From: Pseudolactococcus sp041800635
GTDB lineage: Bacteria > Bacillota > Bacilli > Lactobacillales > Streptococcaceae
Direction: 5' to 3'
DNA: 64,000 nt
NCBI GenBank assembly: GCA_047833645.1
Contig: CP181259.1
Location: 1,364,001-1,428,000 of the forward strand
This document shows positions 43,474-53,177 of the stretch, in pieces; positions within the stretch are counted from its first letter, which is position 1; every line of letters starts with the position of its first letter. A program made the position numbers and the translations under genes. The notes below the pieces were generated by a model. It did no database searches. It saw only the letters and a list, made by a program, of their open reading frames with translations, and was not told the origin of the DNA.

Positions 43474-44770
43474 GAAAAATTTTCTAGTATTACAATGGCT
43501 GGTTTTCGCGGCGATGGTCCTACCAGCCTTTTTCACGTTCCCTGAGAAAACAGAGATCGTGAGTTCGCAAACTTATACTCCAAAGTTATTATCAGACAAT
43601 GCCAAATTACCCAGATGGTCAGAATTACCCAAACGTCCAGTCACGTTAAAAGAGATTCAGTCCTATACAGATGCTGACTTGCAGACGAAAGCTAAGAAAA
43701 TACCAGCTAGAACACAGCTGACCCTGCAAGGCTTGAGTGCTCAGTCACTCAAATTATCCGATGGCACTTTTGTGTCCAACAACAAAAATGAGATTGGTTC
43801 TGATCTAGTACTGACAACAGAAGTCTTGACACAACCGCTTTACATCACACAAGATGCAGCCGTGCTTTACACGCCGTTGACGACATTTGACAATCAAATT
43901 TACAGTAAATTGACAAAAGGCAATAAAGTTGACACCACTAAAAAAGCGACAACGCATTGGGGGACCTACTACCAAATTACTTTTGAGGGTGGCAAAACCG
44001 GCTGGATAGACAGTCGATCTGCAACTTTGAAAAATCCTAAATTGGATCAAGTTCAAGCCTTGCTCGATGAAAAATACCAGCAAGCAGGTTATGCCATCTA
44101 TGTCAAGCAACTTGACAGTGGATTTACAACGGGTGTCAACCAAACACAAAAAATGTATTCAGCTAGTTTAAGTAAATTACCCATTCTCTATTGGACCCAA
44201 AAACAGATTAATCTAGGAAATGCGAGTCTAAGCGATAGCTTAGCCTACAATGACTTAGTGAATGGGTGGCAGGGCGCCTTTAGAACAGAAGGGACAGGTT
44301 TTTTACCCAAAACGCCAGATTATCAAACCTACAGTTTATTGGACTTGATTAATCGAACCGCTAAAGACTCTGATAATGTGGCCAGTAATATGCTGGCTTA
44401 CTATGAAACAGATCGATTTTCTGAAAGTTTTCAGTCTGAAATCACTAAAATTACAGGACAAGCATGGGATCCCATCGAGCGTGAGGCATCAGCAGAAATG
44501 GTTGGGCGTATTCTGGAAGCACTCTACCATGAAGGAGGGGCCGGTTACAATGCCTTGATTGGGACGGATTATGATACAGAACGGATTCCTGCTAAGCTGC
44601 CAAAATCAGTTCAAGTGGCCCATAAAATCGGTACAGCAGATGAATTTAACCATGATGCTGCCCTGATCTTTACATCAGAGCCTTATATCCTGGTGATCGA
44701 AACAAACAACGATGCCGATAATGAAACCTTGGCCAATATCTCCCAAGACGTCTATGAGGTAATGAAATGA
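43451..44770 (+). CDS. Serine hydrolase, class A beta-lactamase-like, with SH3-like region
   Basis: This 439-residue protein has an N-terminal membrane anchor/signal (about 10-30) and an SH3-like middle region (GWIDSRSATLKNPK). Its C-terminal beta-lactamase fold carries SLSK (SxxK, about residue 238), SDN (about 306) and KIGT in place of KTG (about 392). Streptococci carry a similar gene between divIC and tilS. A cell-wall peptidase or regulatory role is likelier than beta-lactam resistance. ATG 43451 or 43460 may be the start; tilS overlaps the stop. Confidence 0.85.
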   Translation: MQDMVKIKKNFLVLQWLVFAAMVLPAFFTFPEKTEIVSSQTYTPKLLSDNAKLPRWSELPKRPVTLKEIQSYTDADLQTKAKKIPARTQLTLQGLSAQSLKLSDGTFVSNNKNEIGSDLVLTTEVLTQPLYITQDAAVLYTPLTTFDNQIYSKLTKGNKVDTTKKATTHWGTYYQITFEGGKTGWIDSRSATLKNPKLDQVQALLDEKYQQAGYAIYVKQLDSGFTTGVNQTQKMYSASLSKLPILYWTQKQINLGNASLSDSLAYNDLVNGWQGAFRTEGTGFLPKTPDYQTYSLLDLINRTAKDSDNVASNMLAYYETDRFSESFQSEITKITGQAWDPIEREASAEMVGRILEALYHEGGAGYNALIGTDYDTERIPAKLPKSVQVAHKIGTADEFNHDAALIFTSEPYILVIETNNDADNETLANISQDVYEVMK

Positions 44771-46005
44771 CCCCCTACGAGAAATTTATCAAAATAGTAG
44801 GGGCGAAACGCTATTTTGAGCACCACCAAACCGTTTTAGTTGCCCTATCAGGTGGGCTAGACTCCATGACGCTTTTTAATTGGCTCTATCAAGCTAGAGA
44901 ATCCCTCAATATTTCCTTATCAGTTGCGCATGTTAACCATCAGCAGCGAGTGGTGTCTGATCATGAAGCAAAAGTCTTGCAAGAAAAGATGGCTGACTTA
45001 GGGATTCCCTTTTATACAGCCAATTTTGTTGGGCCATTTTCTGAAGCAAAAGCACGCGATTTCCGTTATGATTTTTTTGAAAGGATTATGACAGAACATC
45101 AGGTGACAGCCTTGGTAACAGCCCATCATAAGGATGATTTAACGGAGAATTTTTTGATCCGTCAACTTCGTGGCTCACGTCTGCGTCACTTAACCGAGAT
45201 GCAGGCAGTGCAACCCTTTGGTGAGGGACATCAGGGTCTAGCTTTGATCCGGCCACTTTTGACTTTTGAAAAGTCTGAATTTGATGCCACTGACTATTTT
45301 GAAGATGCTTCTAATGCAGAGAATGACTATTTGCGGAATCGTGTCCGTAATCTTTATTTACCGGCATTTGAAAAAGAAAATCCACGATTTTCTGAAAATT
45401 TAACGAGCTTGACGGATGAGATTCAAAAGGCAATGTCGATTGTGACTTACAGTGCTCGCGCTTATGCAGCAGCTGACAAAATAGAGTTGCTTGAGTTTGC
45501 GCGAGAAATGGATGATTTGCAATACTTTATTTTACAGGACTATATTGCTAAATTCCCAGCACTAGAAGTTTCAAAAGCTCAGTTTGATGAATTATTACAT
45601 ATTATTCGTCGTGAGGGGCAATATTTTCATGCGATTTCAAATGAGTACAACTTTATTAAAGATCGCTACCATTTTTATATTGAAGAAAGGTCTAAGGCGA
45701 CGGAATTTGAGACAGCTTTAACGCCTTATCCGACAGGTGAGTTTCAGGAGATTGATTTGCCGGCTACTGGACAGATTGTGATTCGAAAACGTCAACCAGG
45801 GGATCGCATTCAGGTCAATGGCGTTGATAAAAAGTTACGCCGTTATTTTATCGATCATAAAGTTGCGCTTAAAAAACGTGGTAATCCTTTAATCGTTGTA
45901 GGAGATGTTATTTACGGGGTACTAGATGTCGCGACTGCAGATTTGAGTAAATCATTGAAACATGCTAAAATAAAAAGAACACTTTATTATAGGGAAAAGA
46001 GATAA
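44767..46005 (+). CDS. tilS: tRNA(Ile)-lysidine synthase
   Basis: This 412-residue protein has the PP-loop SGGLDSM (about residue 31), the HVNHQQR motif and the C-terminal TilS domains ending RRYFIDHKVALKKRGNPL. It converts cytidine 34 of the AUA-reading tRNA-Ile to lysidine and is essential in most bacteria. It overlaps the preceding gene by ATGA, and hpt follows 9 bases later, as in other Firmicutes. Confidence 0.95.
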   Translation: MTPYEKFIKIVGAKRYFEHHQTVLVALSGGLDSMTLFNWLYQARESLNISLSVAHVNHQQRVVSDHEAKVLQEKMADLGIPFYTANFVGPFSEAKARDFRYDFFERIMTEHQVTALVTAHHKDDLTENFLIRQLRGSRLRHLTEMQAVQPFGEGHQGLALIRPLLTFEKSEFDATDYFEDASNAENDYLRNRVRNLYLPAFEKENPRFSENLTSLTDEIQKAMSIVTYSARAYAAADKIELLEFAREMDDLQYFILQDYIAKFPALEVSKAQFDELLHIIRREGQYFHAISNEYNFIKDRYHFYIEERSKATEFETALTPYPTGEFQEIDLPATGQIVIRKRQPGDRIQVNGVDKKLRRYFIDHKVALKKRGNPLIVVGDVIYGVLDVATADLSKSLKHAKIKRTLYYREKR

Positions 46006-46014
46006 AAAGACGAT

Positions 46015-46563
46015 ATGTTAGAACAAACGATTGAGAAAGTTTTAGTGACCGAAGCAGAAATTTGTGCGAAATCACAGGAATTGGGTCAAATTTTAACAGC
46101 GGCGTACGCGGATAAAAATCCATTGATGATCGCAATTTTAAAAGGCTCAGTGCCCTTTTTTGCAGAATTGACTAAACGGATTGATGCGCATATTGAGATG
46201 GATTTCATGGTGGTGTCAAGCTACCACGGTGGGACGTCATCATCTGGTGAAGTGAAGATGATCAAGGATTTGGATACGTCTGTTGAAGGTCGTGATATCG
46301 TAATTGTGGAAGATATTATTGATACAGGCCGAACACTCTTGTATTTGAAAGAATTGCTTTTACACCGTAAAGCGAAGTCAGTCAAGATTGTGACACTGGT
46401 CGATAAACCTGAAGGTCGTGTCGTTGACATTGAAGCGGATTATGTCGGCTTTACCTTACCTAATGAATTTTTAGTTGGGTTCGGTTTGGATTACGATGAA
46501 CAGTATCGTAACCTGCCCTATATCGGTATTCTTAAAGCAGAAATTTATCAAACCCAAGCTTAA
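46015..46563 (+). CDS. hpt: Hypoxanthine-guanine phosphoribosyltransferase
   Basis: This 182-residue protein has the PRPP-binding loop VIVEDIIDTGRTL and the purine-binding segment LVDKPEGR, giving IMP or GMP from hypoxanthine or guanine. tilS-hpt-ftsH is a conserved Firmicute order, and Hpt is often co-expressed with FtsH. Length is typical of the family. A 140-base gap with a perfect palindrome separates it from ftsH. Confidence 0.96.
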   Translation: MLEQTIEKVLVTEAEICAKSQELGQILTAAYADKNPLMIAILKGSVPFFAELTKRIDAHIEMDFMVVSSYHGGTSSSGEVKMIKDLDTSVEGRDIVIVEDIIDTGRTLLYLKELLLHRKAKSVKIVTLVDKPEGRVVDIEADYVGFTLPNEFLVGFGLDYDEQYRNLPYIGILKAEIYQTQA

Positions 46564-46598
46564 ACAATCTTAGACTGGGCGAGTGTTTTGAGAAATTG

Positions 46599-46618
46599 TA
46601 TCAGCCTTAAGGCTGATA
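46599..46618. repeat. Perfect 20-bp palindrome between hpt and ftsH
   Basis: TATCAGCCTTAAGGCTGATA is a perfect palindrome with no T-run after it, so it is a poor terminator. It may be a regulator-binding site or an mRNA-stabilising hairpin upstream of ftsH. Confidence 0.6.
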
Positions 46619-46704
46619 TTGACCAAACCTGACGTTTATAATAGACATTTTTGGGAAAATTTGTCATAATATCTGATATCAAACAAAATTTAGACAAGGA
46701 TTCT

Positions 46705-48747
46705 ATGAATAATAAAAATAAAAACAGTGGTTTCATAAAAAACTCCTTCTTATGGGTAATCATGGTCATCATTGCGGTTGTCGGATTCCAATATTTTTTC
46801 AAGGGTGTTGGTAGTGAAACAGTAGATAAAATCAGCTATTCAACACTGGTTAAAAAATTAAAAGCTGGTGACATCAAAGACTTTTCTTATCAGCCATCTG
46901 CTTCGCTGATTTCAGTGAGTGGGGAATATAAAAAAGCTGAAAAGGTTAAAGCCAAAACAAACTTTTCTTTGATCGACAATAAACCAATTGAAGTTAAGAA
47001 GTTTACAAGTTTGATTTTGCCAACAGATACCACGATTAGTGAGTTGCAAAAAATAGCAGACAAGGAAAAAGTTAAAGTGTCTGTTAAGCCGGAAGCCTCA
47101 AATGGCGTCTGGTTGACCCTTCTTGGTTCTTGGTTGCCGCTCCTTCTCATGATTGGCTTCCTCTACATGATGATGGGCGGCATGCGCGGCGGTGGTGCGA
47201 ATGGTGGCGGTAATCCGATGAGTTTCGGAAAATCCCGTGCCAAAGAGCAAGATAAGAAAACCGTCAAAGTCCGTTTTGCGGATGTTGCAGGTGCTGATGA
47301 AGAGAAACAAGAACTTGTGGAAGTGGTTGATTTCTTGAAAAACCCTAAAAAATATCATGATTTAGGTGCACGTATTCCAGCAGGCGTCCTCCTTGAGGGC
47401 CCTCCAGGAACCGGTAAAACCTTGCTTGCCAAAGCGGTTGCAGGTGAAGCTGCGGTACCATTTTTCTCAATTTCTGGTTCAGACTTTGTGGAAATGTTTG
47501 TCGGTGTCGGCGCATCCCGTGTTCGTGATCTTTTTGAAAATGCTAAGAAAAACGCCCCTGCTATCGTCTTTATCGATGAGATTGATGCTGTCGGTCGCCA
47601 ACGTGGCGCCGGCATGGGTGGCGGTAATGATGAGCGGGAACAAACCCTTAACCAACTCCTGGTTGAGATGGATGGGTTCAACGAAAGCAACGATGCTGTC
47701 ATCGTCATCGCAGCGACTAACCGTTCGGATGTACTCGATCCAGCCTTACTGCGTCCAGGTCGTTTTGACCGGAAAGTCCTCGTTGGGGCGCCAGATGTCA
47801 AAGGCCGTGAAGCGGTCCTGAAAGTGCATGCTAAAAACAAACCTTTGGCAGCTGATGTCGATTTAAAAGTTGTTGCCCAACAAACTCCTGGTTTCGTGGG
47901 TGCGGACTTGGAAAATGTCCTCAATGAAGCAGCGCTCGTTGCTGCCAGACGTAACAAGTCTGTGATTGATGCCTCTGATATTGATGAGGCAGAAGACCGC
48001 GTGATTGCAGGTCCAGCTAAGAAAGACAAACGAATTTCTGAGCGCGAACGTGAAATGGTGGCCTACCATGAAGCAGGACATACCATTGTAGGTCTCGTCC
48101 TCTCAAATGCTAGCTTTGTCCACAAGGTAACAATTGTTCCCCGTGGTCGTGCTGGCGGTTATATGATTTCCTTGCCAAAAGAAGACCAATTCTTACTCTC
48201 TAAAGAAGATATGCAAGAACGTCTGGCAGGTCTTATGGGCGGTCGAACGGCTGAAGAAATCATTTTCAACGCCATCACAACGGGTGCCTCAAATGACTTC
48301 GAACAAGCAACGCAACTGGCACGTGGTATGGTGACCCAGTATGGAATGTCTGAACGCCTCGGTACGGTGACACTTGAAGGTAATTCTCAAGCTGTCTTTA
48401 TTGGCCGTGACTATGGTCAAACCAAAGGTTACAGTGAATACACAGCTCAAGCCATTGATGAAGAAGTGCGCAGCATCATTAACGAAGCGCACGAAACAGC
48501 GCGTCAAATCATTGAAAGTCATCGTGAACAACACAAAGCAATCGCACTTGCCTTGCTTGAGTATGAGACTTTGGATGCACGTCAAATCAAATCTTTATTT
48601 GAAACGGGTCAAATGCCTGCTGATAATGTTGAAGCATCAGAATCTGTTGAACCTGCAGATTTTGAACAAACTTTAAAAGCCGTCAACGAACCAAAAGTTG
48701 ACAATTTAGATGATGATTTAAACAAAATTGAGAACCAAGATAATTGA
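46705..48747 (+). CDS. ftsH: ATP-dependent zinc metalloprotease FtsH
   Basis: ATG 46705 with AAGGA upstream is chosen; an in-frame TTG lies 54 bases earlier. The 680-residue protein has two transmembrane helices (about 12-32 and 136-156), the AAA+ domain (GPPGTGKT, FIDEIDAVGRQRG, second region of homology) and the zinc motif HEAGH. It degrades misassembled membrane proteins and regulators. It ends the tilS-hpt-ftsH cluster and is followed by a terminator. Confidence 0.97.
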   Translation: MNNKNKNSGFIKNSFLWVIMVIIAVVGFQYFFKGVGSETVDKISYSTLVKKLKAGDIKDFSYQPSASLISVSGEYKKAEKVKAKTNFSLIDNKPIEVKKFTSLILPTDTTISELQKIADKEKVKVSVKPEASNGVWLTLLGSWLPLLLMIGFLYMMMGGMRGGGANGGGNPMSFGKSRAKEQDKKTVKVRFADVAGADEEKQELVEVVDFLKNPKKYHDLGARIPAGVLLEGPPGTGKTLLAKAVAGEAAVPFFSISGSDFVEMFVGVGASRVRDLFENAKKNAPAIVFIDEIDAVGRQRGAGMGGGNDEREQTLNQLLVEMDGFNESNDAVIVIAATNRSDVLDPALLRPGRFDRKVLVGAPDVKGREAVLKVHAKNKPLAADVDLKVVAQQTPGFVGADLENVLNEAALVAARRNKSVIDASDIDEAEDRVIAGPAKKDKRISEREREMVAYHEAGHTIVGLVLSNASFVHKVTIVPRGRAGGYMISLPKEDQFLLSKEDMQERLAGLMGGRTAEEIIFNAITTGASNDFEQATQLARGMVTQYGMSERLGTVTLEGNSQAVFIGRDYGQTKGYSEYTAQAIDEEVRSIINEAHETARQIIESHREQHKAIALALLEYETLDARQIKSLFETGQMPADNVEASESVEPADFEQTLKAVNEPKVDNLDDDLNKIENQDN

Positions 48748-48751
48748 TGAA

Positions 48752-48780
48752 AAATCAGGCCTGATTGCCTGATTTTTTAT
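48752..48780 (+). terminator. Terminator of ftsH
   Basis: AAATCAGGC (48752-48760) pairs with GCCTGATTT (48767-48775), followed by T residues. The hairpin starts four bases after the ftsH stop. Confidence 0.9.
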
Positions 48781-48828
48781 GATTTATGATACAATATAAG
48801 GTAATCAACTTGAGGGAAGTAGTATAAA

Positions 48829-49560
48829 TTGGCTCAAACATTCAAGGAAAAATTGGCAGAACTTGAAGCCAAACGTCGTTTTGAGCAAGAGGTAGCGTTG
48901 ACGGACAGTTCGGATCTTGCGGATGCGCCTGAGATTTTGGAGACTTCTGAATTGTCAGAGCAGTCTGTGGCTCAAAGTGATGTTGCGGCAGTATTGCCAG
49001 CTCAAACAATAACTAAACTTAAATTCAAAAAATTGACGCTGGCCATCTTGGTCAGTCTTTTCGTCATTGTCATCGCACAACTCTATGCTTTAGGCGACTT
49101 TAGTGTGACCCGGCAAGTGACGCAAAAAACCTTGGATCAAAAGTTGACTTACCAAGGCGGTTTAAACAATGGCCGTTTTTCGGGTCCTGCGACGATTACG
49201 GACAGTTCTGGCAATACGTTGAAAGCTCAGTTTCAGTCAGGCAAATTGGTTGGTCCTATGACCTATACTAAAAATAATGCTTATGTTGTCACAGAAAAAG
49301 CTGACAAAGTCACCATCACCTTAGCTGACAAGTCAGTCGTTCATCAAGCAGCAGGTCAATATACGTTTAATGGTACCATTTTTACCTATGAAGGGGCTTG
49401 GCGGTTTGCAGGCCTTTGGCAGGGCAAAATGCATTTTGCCAATGGTGCAAGCTATGAGGGGGCGTGGAAGAATGGTTTACCGGATGGCCAAGGGACCTAT
49501 ACACCAATTGTAGGTGAGGCTATCACGGGTGTCTTTAAAATGGGGGAGCTTGAAAAATGA
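48829..49560 (+). CDS. MORN-repeat single-pass membrane protein
   Basis: This 243-residue protein starts with TTG behind GAGGGAAG; a TACAAT -10 box lies about 35 bases upstream. A charged cytosolic N terminus of about 65 residues precedes one transmembrane helix (about 67-88). The extracellular part has MORN-type repeats (YQGGLNNGRFSGPATI, FTYEGAWRFAGLWQGKMHFA, YEGAWKNGLPDGQGTY). It overlaps the O-acetyltransferase gene by ATGA, so the pair probably acts together at the cell envelope. The exact role is unknown. Confidence 0.8.
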   Translation: MAQTFKEKLAELEAKRRFEQEVALTDSSDLADAPEILETSELSEQSVAQSDVAAVLPAQTITKLKFKKLTLAILVSLFVIVIAQLYALGDFSVTRQVTQKTLDQKLTYQGGLNNGRFSGPATITDSSGNTLKAQFQSGKLVGPMTYTKNNAYVVTEKADKVTITLADKSVVHQAAGQYTFNGTIFTYEGAWRFAGLWQGKMHFANGASYEGAWKNGLPDGQGTYTPIVGEAITGVFKMGELEK

Positions 49561-51437
49561 AAATTAAATGGTTTTCCCTGATTCGGGTGCTGGGTCTTGT
49601 GGCGGTGTTAGGTTATCACTTTTTTGCTAAGACGTTTCCGAGTGGTTTTATTGGCGTTGATGTTTTCTTTGTGTTTTCAGGCTATCTGATCACTGCGCTC
49701 TTTTTGATTGAACTTGAAAAATCAAATCATTTTAAGTTATTAACCTACTATAAACGCCGGTTTATCAGGATTTTTCCGCCATTGGTGATCATGATCTTGA
49801 CGACCTTGCCTTTTACCTTATTATTACCGTCAGATTTTCGGGCGAATCTCGCTAAGCAAGTGGCTGCTGCGATTGGGTTTGTGACCAATCGTTTTGAAAT
49901 TCAATCGGGTTTATCCTATGAAGCGCAGCAAACACCACAGTTATATATCCATACTTGGACCCTTTCTTTGGAATTTCTTTTCTATCTTGTTTGGGGAGCT
50001 TTACTCTTTATTTTGGTTTTTTGGTTGAAAAAACAAGGGCTAACAGGTAAGAAATTATTGAATCAAACGCGTTTTGTTGTCTTTATCGTTGCTGTTTTAG
50101 CGAGTTTTGCTTCTATTATTTACCTCCAAGTGACAATTGATCCCAAGTATTTAAGTTATAGCTATTTTGCTTTTGCTAGCCATGCCTATCCTTTCTTTAT
50201 CGGTGCCCTGGTTGCGACTATTGTTGGTGTGCGAATTAGTGAGCATCAGCAAGCGCGTTTTGCAGTCTATCCGATTAAAAAACTATTGGTGTGGTCAGGT
50301 CTTCCGATTTTGATTTTGTTGGCACTGAGTTTATTTGGCAAATTTGAGAGTAGCTGGACGATTCGAACGAATCTAATTTTAACGAGTATTTTAACCGCCA
50401 TTTTAATTGTTCAATTTAGAATTCTGCACGAACGCACGAGTCGTCCTGAACCTAAAATTTTGACAGTACTTGCGGACACGTCTTATAGTCTTTATCTCTT
50501 TCACTGGCCAGTTTGGCTGATCATTTCTCATTTTGTTCCTCAAGTTTTGTTGGCGGGCGTCTTGAGTTTTCTCGTTTCATTTGCAGCTTCAGCTGCTGTC
50601 TATTATGGTGTTGAACCCTATTTTCATGGGAAACAACCTGCGCAATGGTTGATGGCTAAGCCATTTTATGCGGGGCTGAGTGTGTTAAGCTTGGTGGGGC
50701 TTGGTGTTCTTGTGACTGCGCCTGCCCTTTCAAAGACCGAGCAAAGTCTTCATGAGGCGGCCATTAGTGAAGCCATGGTATCTCTTGACCACAAGGGTCA
50801 GTTGAGTCAGAATCTTTATGATGTTGGTAGTAATATCAATGCCAACACGAGTTGGTATTATCCAGCAACAGGTTTTAATACGAGCGCAGATATGCGTCTG
50901 AAACAAAGCACGGCGTTATCAGATAAGATTTTGGATAGCTCGCAGACTGTTCTGGGGGATTCGGTGATGGTGGGTGTTGTACCTTATCTATCAAAGATTC
51001 TACCTGATGCAGATGTTGAGGCGCAAGTTGGCTTGAACCTGGACAGCATCCTGACTTTATTTGAAAAACGGGTTAAGGCTGGAACGATTGGCAAATATGT
51101 CATCATTTCAGCTGGTGCCAATGTGACCAATGATATGACAGCAGACGTCCAAAAAATAGTTGCAGCTGCCCCAAAAGGGACACGATTAGTATTTGTCACC
51201 CCCTATGATGGAAAAAATAAGGTTGTTTTAAGTGAGTTCGATACTTATCTAAAATCTCTCCCCAACACCTATCAGTGGATCAGCGTAGCAGACTGGGCGA
51301 GTTATATTGAACCACAAGAGGATCGTTTGTGGGCGGATAAGGTCCATTTTGCTGGTAAGGAAGATGTTGCGATTGATTATCTTAATCTTCTGGCTCAGAG
51401 TTTGAATCAAGTTGCTAAATCAAAAGGAAAACCCTAA
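49557..51437 (+). CDS. OatA-like O-acetyltransferase (acyltransferase-3 plus SGNH domain)
   Basis: This 626-residue protein has an N-terminal acyltransferase-3 membrane domain of about ten helices (FIGVDVFFVFSGYLIT near the start) and a C-terminal SGNH hydrolase-like domain with TVLGDSVMVG (serine about residue 469) and the D-x-x-H pair in ADKVHF (about 593-596). OatA proteins acetylate MurNAc and give lysozyme resistance. It is translationally coupled to the MORN protein. The acceptor (peptidoglycan or another polymer) is inferred. Confidence 0.88.
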   Translation: MKIKWFSLIRVLGLVAVLGYHFFAKTFPSGFIGVDVFFVFSGYLITALFLIELEKSNHFKLLTYYKRRFIRIFPPLVIMILTTLPFTLLLPSDFRANLAKQVAAAIGFVTNRFEIQSGLSYEAQQTPQLYIHTWTLSLEFLFYLVWGALLFILVFWLKKQGLTGKKLLNQTRFVVFIVAVLASFASIIYLQVTIDPKYLSYSYFAFASHAYPFFIGALVATIVGVRISEHQQARFAVYPIKKLLVWSGLPILILLALSLFGKFESSWTIRTNLILTSILTAILIVQFRILHERTSRPEPKILTVLADTSYSLYLFHWPVWLIISHFVPQVLLAGVLSFLVSFAASAAVYYGVEPYFHGKQPAQWLMAKPFYAGLSVLSLVGLGVLVTAPALSKTEQSLHEAAISEAMVSLDHKGQLSQNLYDVGSNINANTSWYYPATGFNTSADMRLKQSTALSDKILDSSQTVLGDSVMVGVVPYLSKILPDADVEAQVGLNLDSILTLFEKRVKAGTIGKYVIISAGANVTNDMTADVQKIVAAAPKGTRLVFVTPYDGKNKVVLSEFDTYLKSLPNTYQWISVADWASYIEPQEDRLWADKVHFAGKEDVAIDYLNLLAQSLNQVAKSKGKP

Positions 51438-51516
51438 AGTTACGAAAAGATAACAAAAATATGAAAAGTCTGTAACAAGGCTTTTTTGTTGGTTTTTCAT
51501 GGTAGAATTAATTAGT

Positions 51517-52311
51517 ATGCAAAAATATAAAAAGAATGATTTTAAAACATCACATAAAGTAATTTTTACAATTTTAAGTCTTATCGGGATGCTAGGTCTA
51601 GTATTCGGTGTTTCTGTTTTTCTCGTATTAGGGAATGAAAGCAGTACTCAGGCGGATACGACGAGTGCTAAAACAGAGCGCATGGTACAGAATAAGATGG
51701 TTGCTGTAACTTCGCAAGTTAGTCCGAAACCAGAAGTTTCTAATTTAAGTCATGCTGTTCAACCGGAGCCTGTTAAATCTGATGAAGTCAGTGATCACGT
51801 GAGCTATACAGTTCAGGCAGGAGATTCACTCAGTGCGATTGCGAGTCGTTTTCAAGTTAGCGAGGCAGCCATCATTCAGCAAAATGATTTAAAGTCTCCG
51901 GAAGCCATTTATGTTGGTCAAGTCTTAGCCTTTTCAAAGTCTTATCTTGTTAAAGCAGAAACAACAGTCTCTTTAGATATAACAGCTACCACTGAAGAGC
52001 TTGACGCACAAACTACCCAAAGTGTTTCAGTTAATAATGGTAATAAAGTCGCTGCGGGTGGTTTATCAGATGAAGACCGTGCCTATGTTTTGACACAACT
52101 TCAAACGCGTACCGGTGTGGACGCAAGTCAATGGGATTATATCATTTCACGTGAGAGTGGCTGGATTGCGACAATCAAAAATTCACTTGGCTATTATGGC
52201 CTCTTCCAATTAGCACCTAGTTATCCAGGTTATGATGGGGATGTACAAGCACAAATTGAGGCTGCTGTTTATCTTTTTAATCATGGTGGCATGACACATT
52301 GGGCCTTATAA
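51517..52311 (+). CDS. LysM-domain cell-wall protein with lysozyme/Apf-like C terminus
   Basis: ATG at 51517 (MQKYKKND) is chosen because an extended -10 (TGGTAGAAT, 51500-51508) ends eight bases before it; the upstream in-frame ATG lies inside the promoter. The 264-residue protein has a signal/anchor helix (about 14-38), a LysM domain (YTVQAGDSLSAIASRFQVSE, about 97-140) and a C-terminal lysozyme-like fold with IISRESGW and YGLFQLAPSYPG. It probably binds and cleaves or remodels peptidoglycan. The mRNA appears leaderless. Confidence 0.8.
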   Translation: MQKYKKNDFKTSHKVIFTILSLIGMLGLVFGVSVFLVLGNESSTQADTTSAKTERMVQNKMVAVTSQVSPKPEVSNLSHAVQPEPVKSDEVSDHVSYTVQAGDSLSAIASRFQVSEAAIIQQNDLKSPEAIYVGQVLAFSKSYLVKAETTVSLDITATTEELDAQTTQSVSVNNGNKVAAGGLSDEDRAYVLTQLQTRTGVDASQWDYIISRESGWIATIKNSLGYYGLFQLAPSYPGYDGDVQAQIEAAVYLFNHGGMTHWAL

Positions 52312-52377
52312 TAAAAGCGTTTGATGTCAATTTCAAAAAGCAATAATAAAATTTTTTAACTTTTTTTGAAAAAGTGC

Positions 52378-52406
52378 TTGACGGAATAGTATTAATACGA
52401 TATAAT
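52378..52406 (+). promoter_or_regulatory. Promoter of the tRNA cluster
   Basis: TTGACG (52378-52383) and TATAAT (52401-52406) are separated by 17 bases and lie 44 bases before the first tRNA gene. Confidence 0.85.
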
Positions 52407-52449
52407 TATTTTTGTTGCTGATTGAGACATCTCAAACAGTTCAAACCCT

Positions 52450-52521
52450 GGTCCGTTGGTCAAGGGGTTAAGACACCGCCTTTTCACGGCGGTATCACGG
52501 GTTCGAATCCCGTACGGACTA
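52450..52521 (+). tRNA. tRNA-Glu (TTC)
   Basis: The cloverleaf of 72 bases has acceptor GGTCCGT/ACGGACT, anticodon loop around TTC (CCGCCTTTTCACGGCGG) and T-loop GGGTTCGAATCCC. CCA is not encoded. First gene of the cluster. Confidence 0.95.
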
Positions 52522-52529
52522 TTTTTTAT

Positions 52530-52619
52530 GGAGGATTACCCAAGTCTGGCTGAAGGGAACGGTCTTGAAAACCGTCAGGCGTGTAAAAGCGTGCTAGGGT
52601 TCGAATCCCTAATCCTCCT
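52530..52619 (+). tRNA. tRNA-Ser (TGA)
   Basis: Class II tRNA of 90 bases: acceptor GGAGGAT/ATCCTCC, anticodon TGA in CGGTCTTGAAAACCG, a long variable arm, and T-arm AGGGTTCGAATCCCT. CCA is not encoded. Confidence 0.95.
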
Positions 52620-52652
52620 TTAGGAAACGACGAGTTCCTAATATAACATTAT

Positions 52653-52726
<74 letters not shown>

Positions 52727-52740
52727 TCATCAAATCAGTA

Positions 52741-52813
52741 GGTCCCGTAGTGTAGCGGTTATCACGTCGCCCTGTCACGGCGAAGATCGCGGGTTCAATT
52801 CCCGTCGGGACCG
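52741..52813 (+). tRNA. tRNA-Asp (GTC)
   Basis: Acceptor GGTCCCG/CGGGACC, anticodon GTC in CGCCCTGTCACGGCG, T-arm GCGGGTTCAATTCCCGT. CCA is not encoded. Confidence 0.95.
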
Positions 52814-52862
52814 TTTAAAATGCTTAATGAGTATTTTAAAATTATATTTAATAACAACACTT

Positions 52863-52935
52863 GGCTCGGTAGCTCAGTTGGTAGAGCAATGGATTGAAGC
52901 TCCATGTGTCGGCGGTTCGATTCCGTCTCGCGCCA
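52863..52935 (+). tRNA. tRNA-Phe (GAA)
   Basis: Anticodon GAA in TGGATTGAAGCTCCA, D-arm GCTCAGTTGGTAGAGC, T-arm GGCGGTTCGATTCCGTC. The acceptor (GGCTCGG with TCGCGCC) has one T-C mismatch at the fourth pair. CCA is not encoded. Confidence 0.93.
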
Positions 52936-52963
52936 TATTATGGTTAACCATAATAAATCTTAA

Positions 52964-53034
52964 GCGGGTGTAGTTTAATGGTAGAACCTTAGCCTTCCAA
53001 GCTAACTACGCGAGTTCGATTCTCGTCACCCGCT
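52964..53034 (+). tRNA. tRNA-Gly (TCC)
   Basis: Acceptor GCGGGTG/CACCCGC, anticodon TCC in TTAGCCTTCCAAGCTAA, T-arm CGAGTTCGATTCTCG. CCA is not encoded. Confidence 0.95.
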
Positions 53035-53079
53035 TTACCATTTTTTTATTGAAAAAAATTGGTTCCTAATTCTAAATTA

Positions 53080-53153
<74 letters not shown>

Positions 53154-53177
53154 TTTGAAAAATTATTTTCAAAAAAG

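Noticed and set aside
47355..48029. 224-codon frame opposite ftsH
   Set aside because: It is a shadow of the biased codons of ftsH on the other strand, with no ribosome-binding site or domain.
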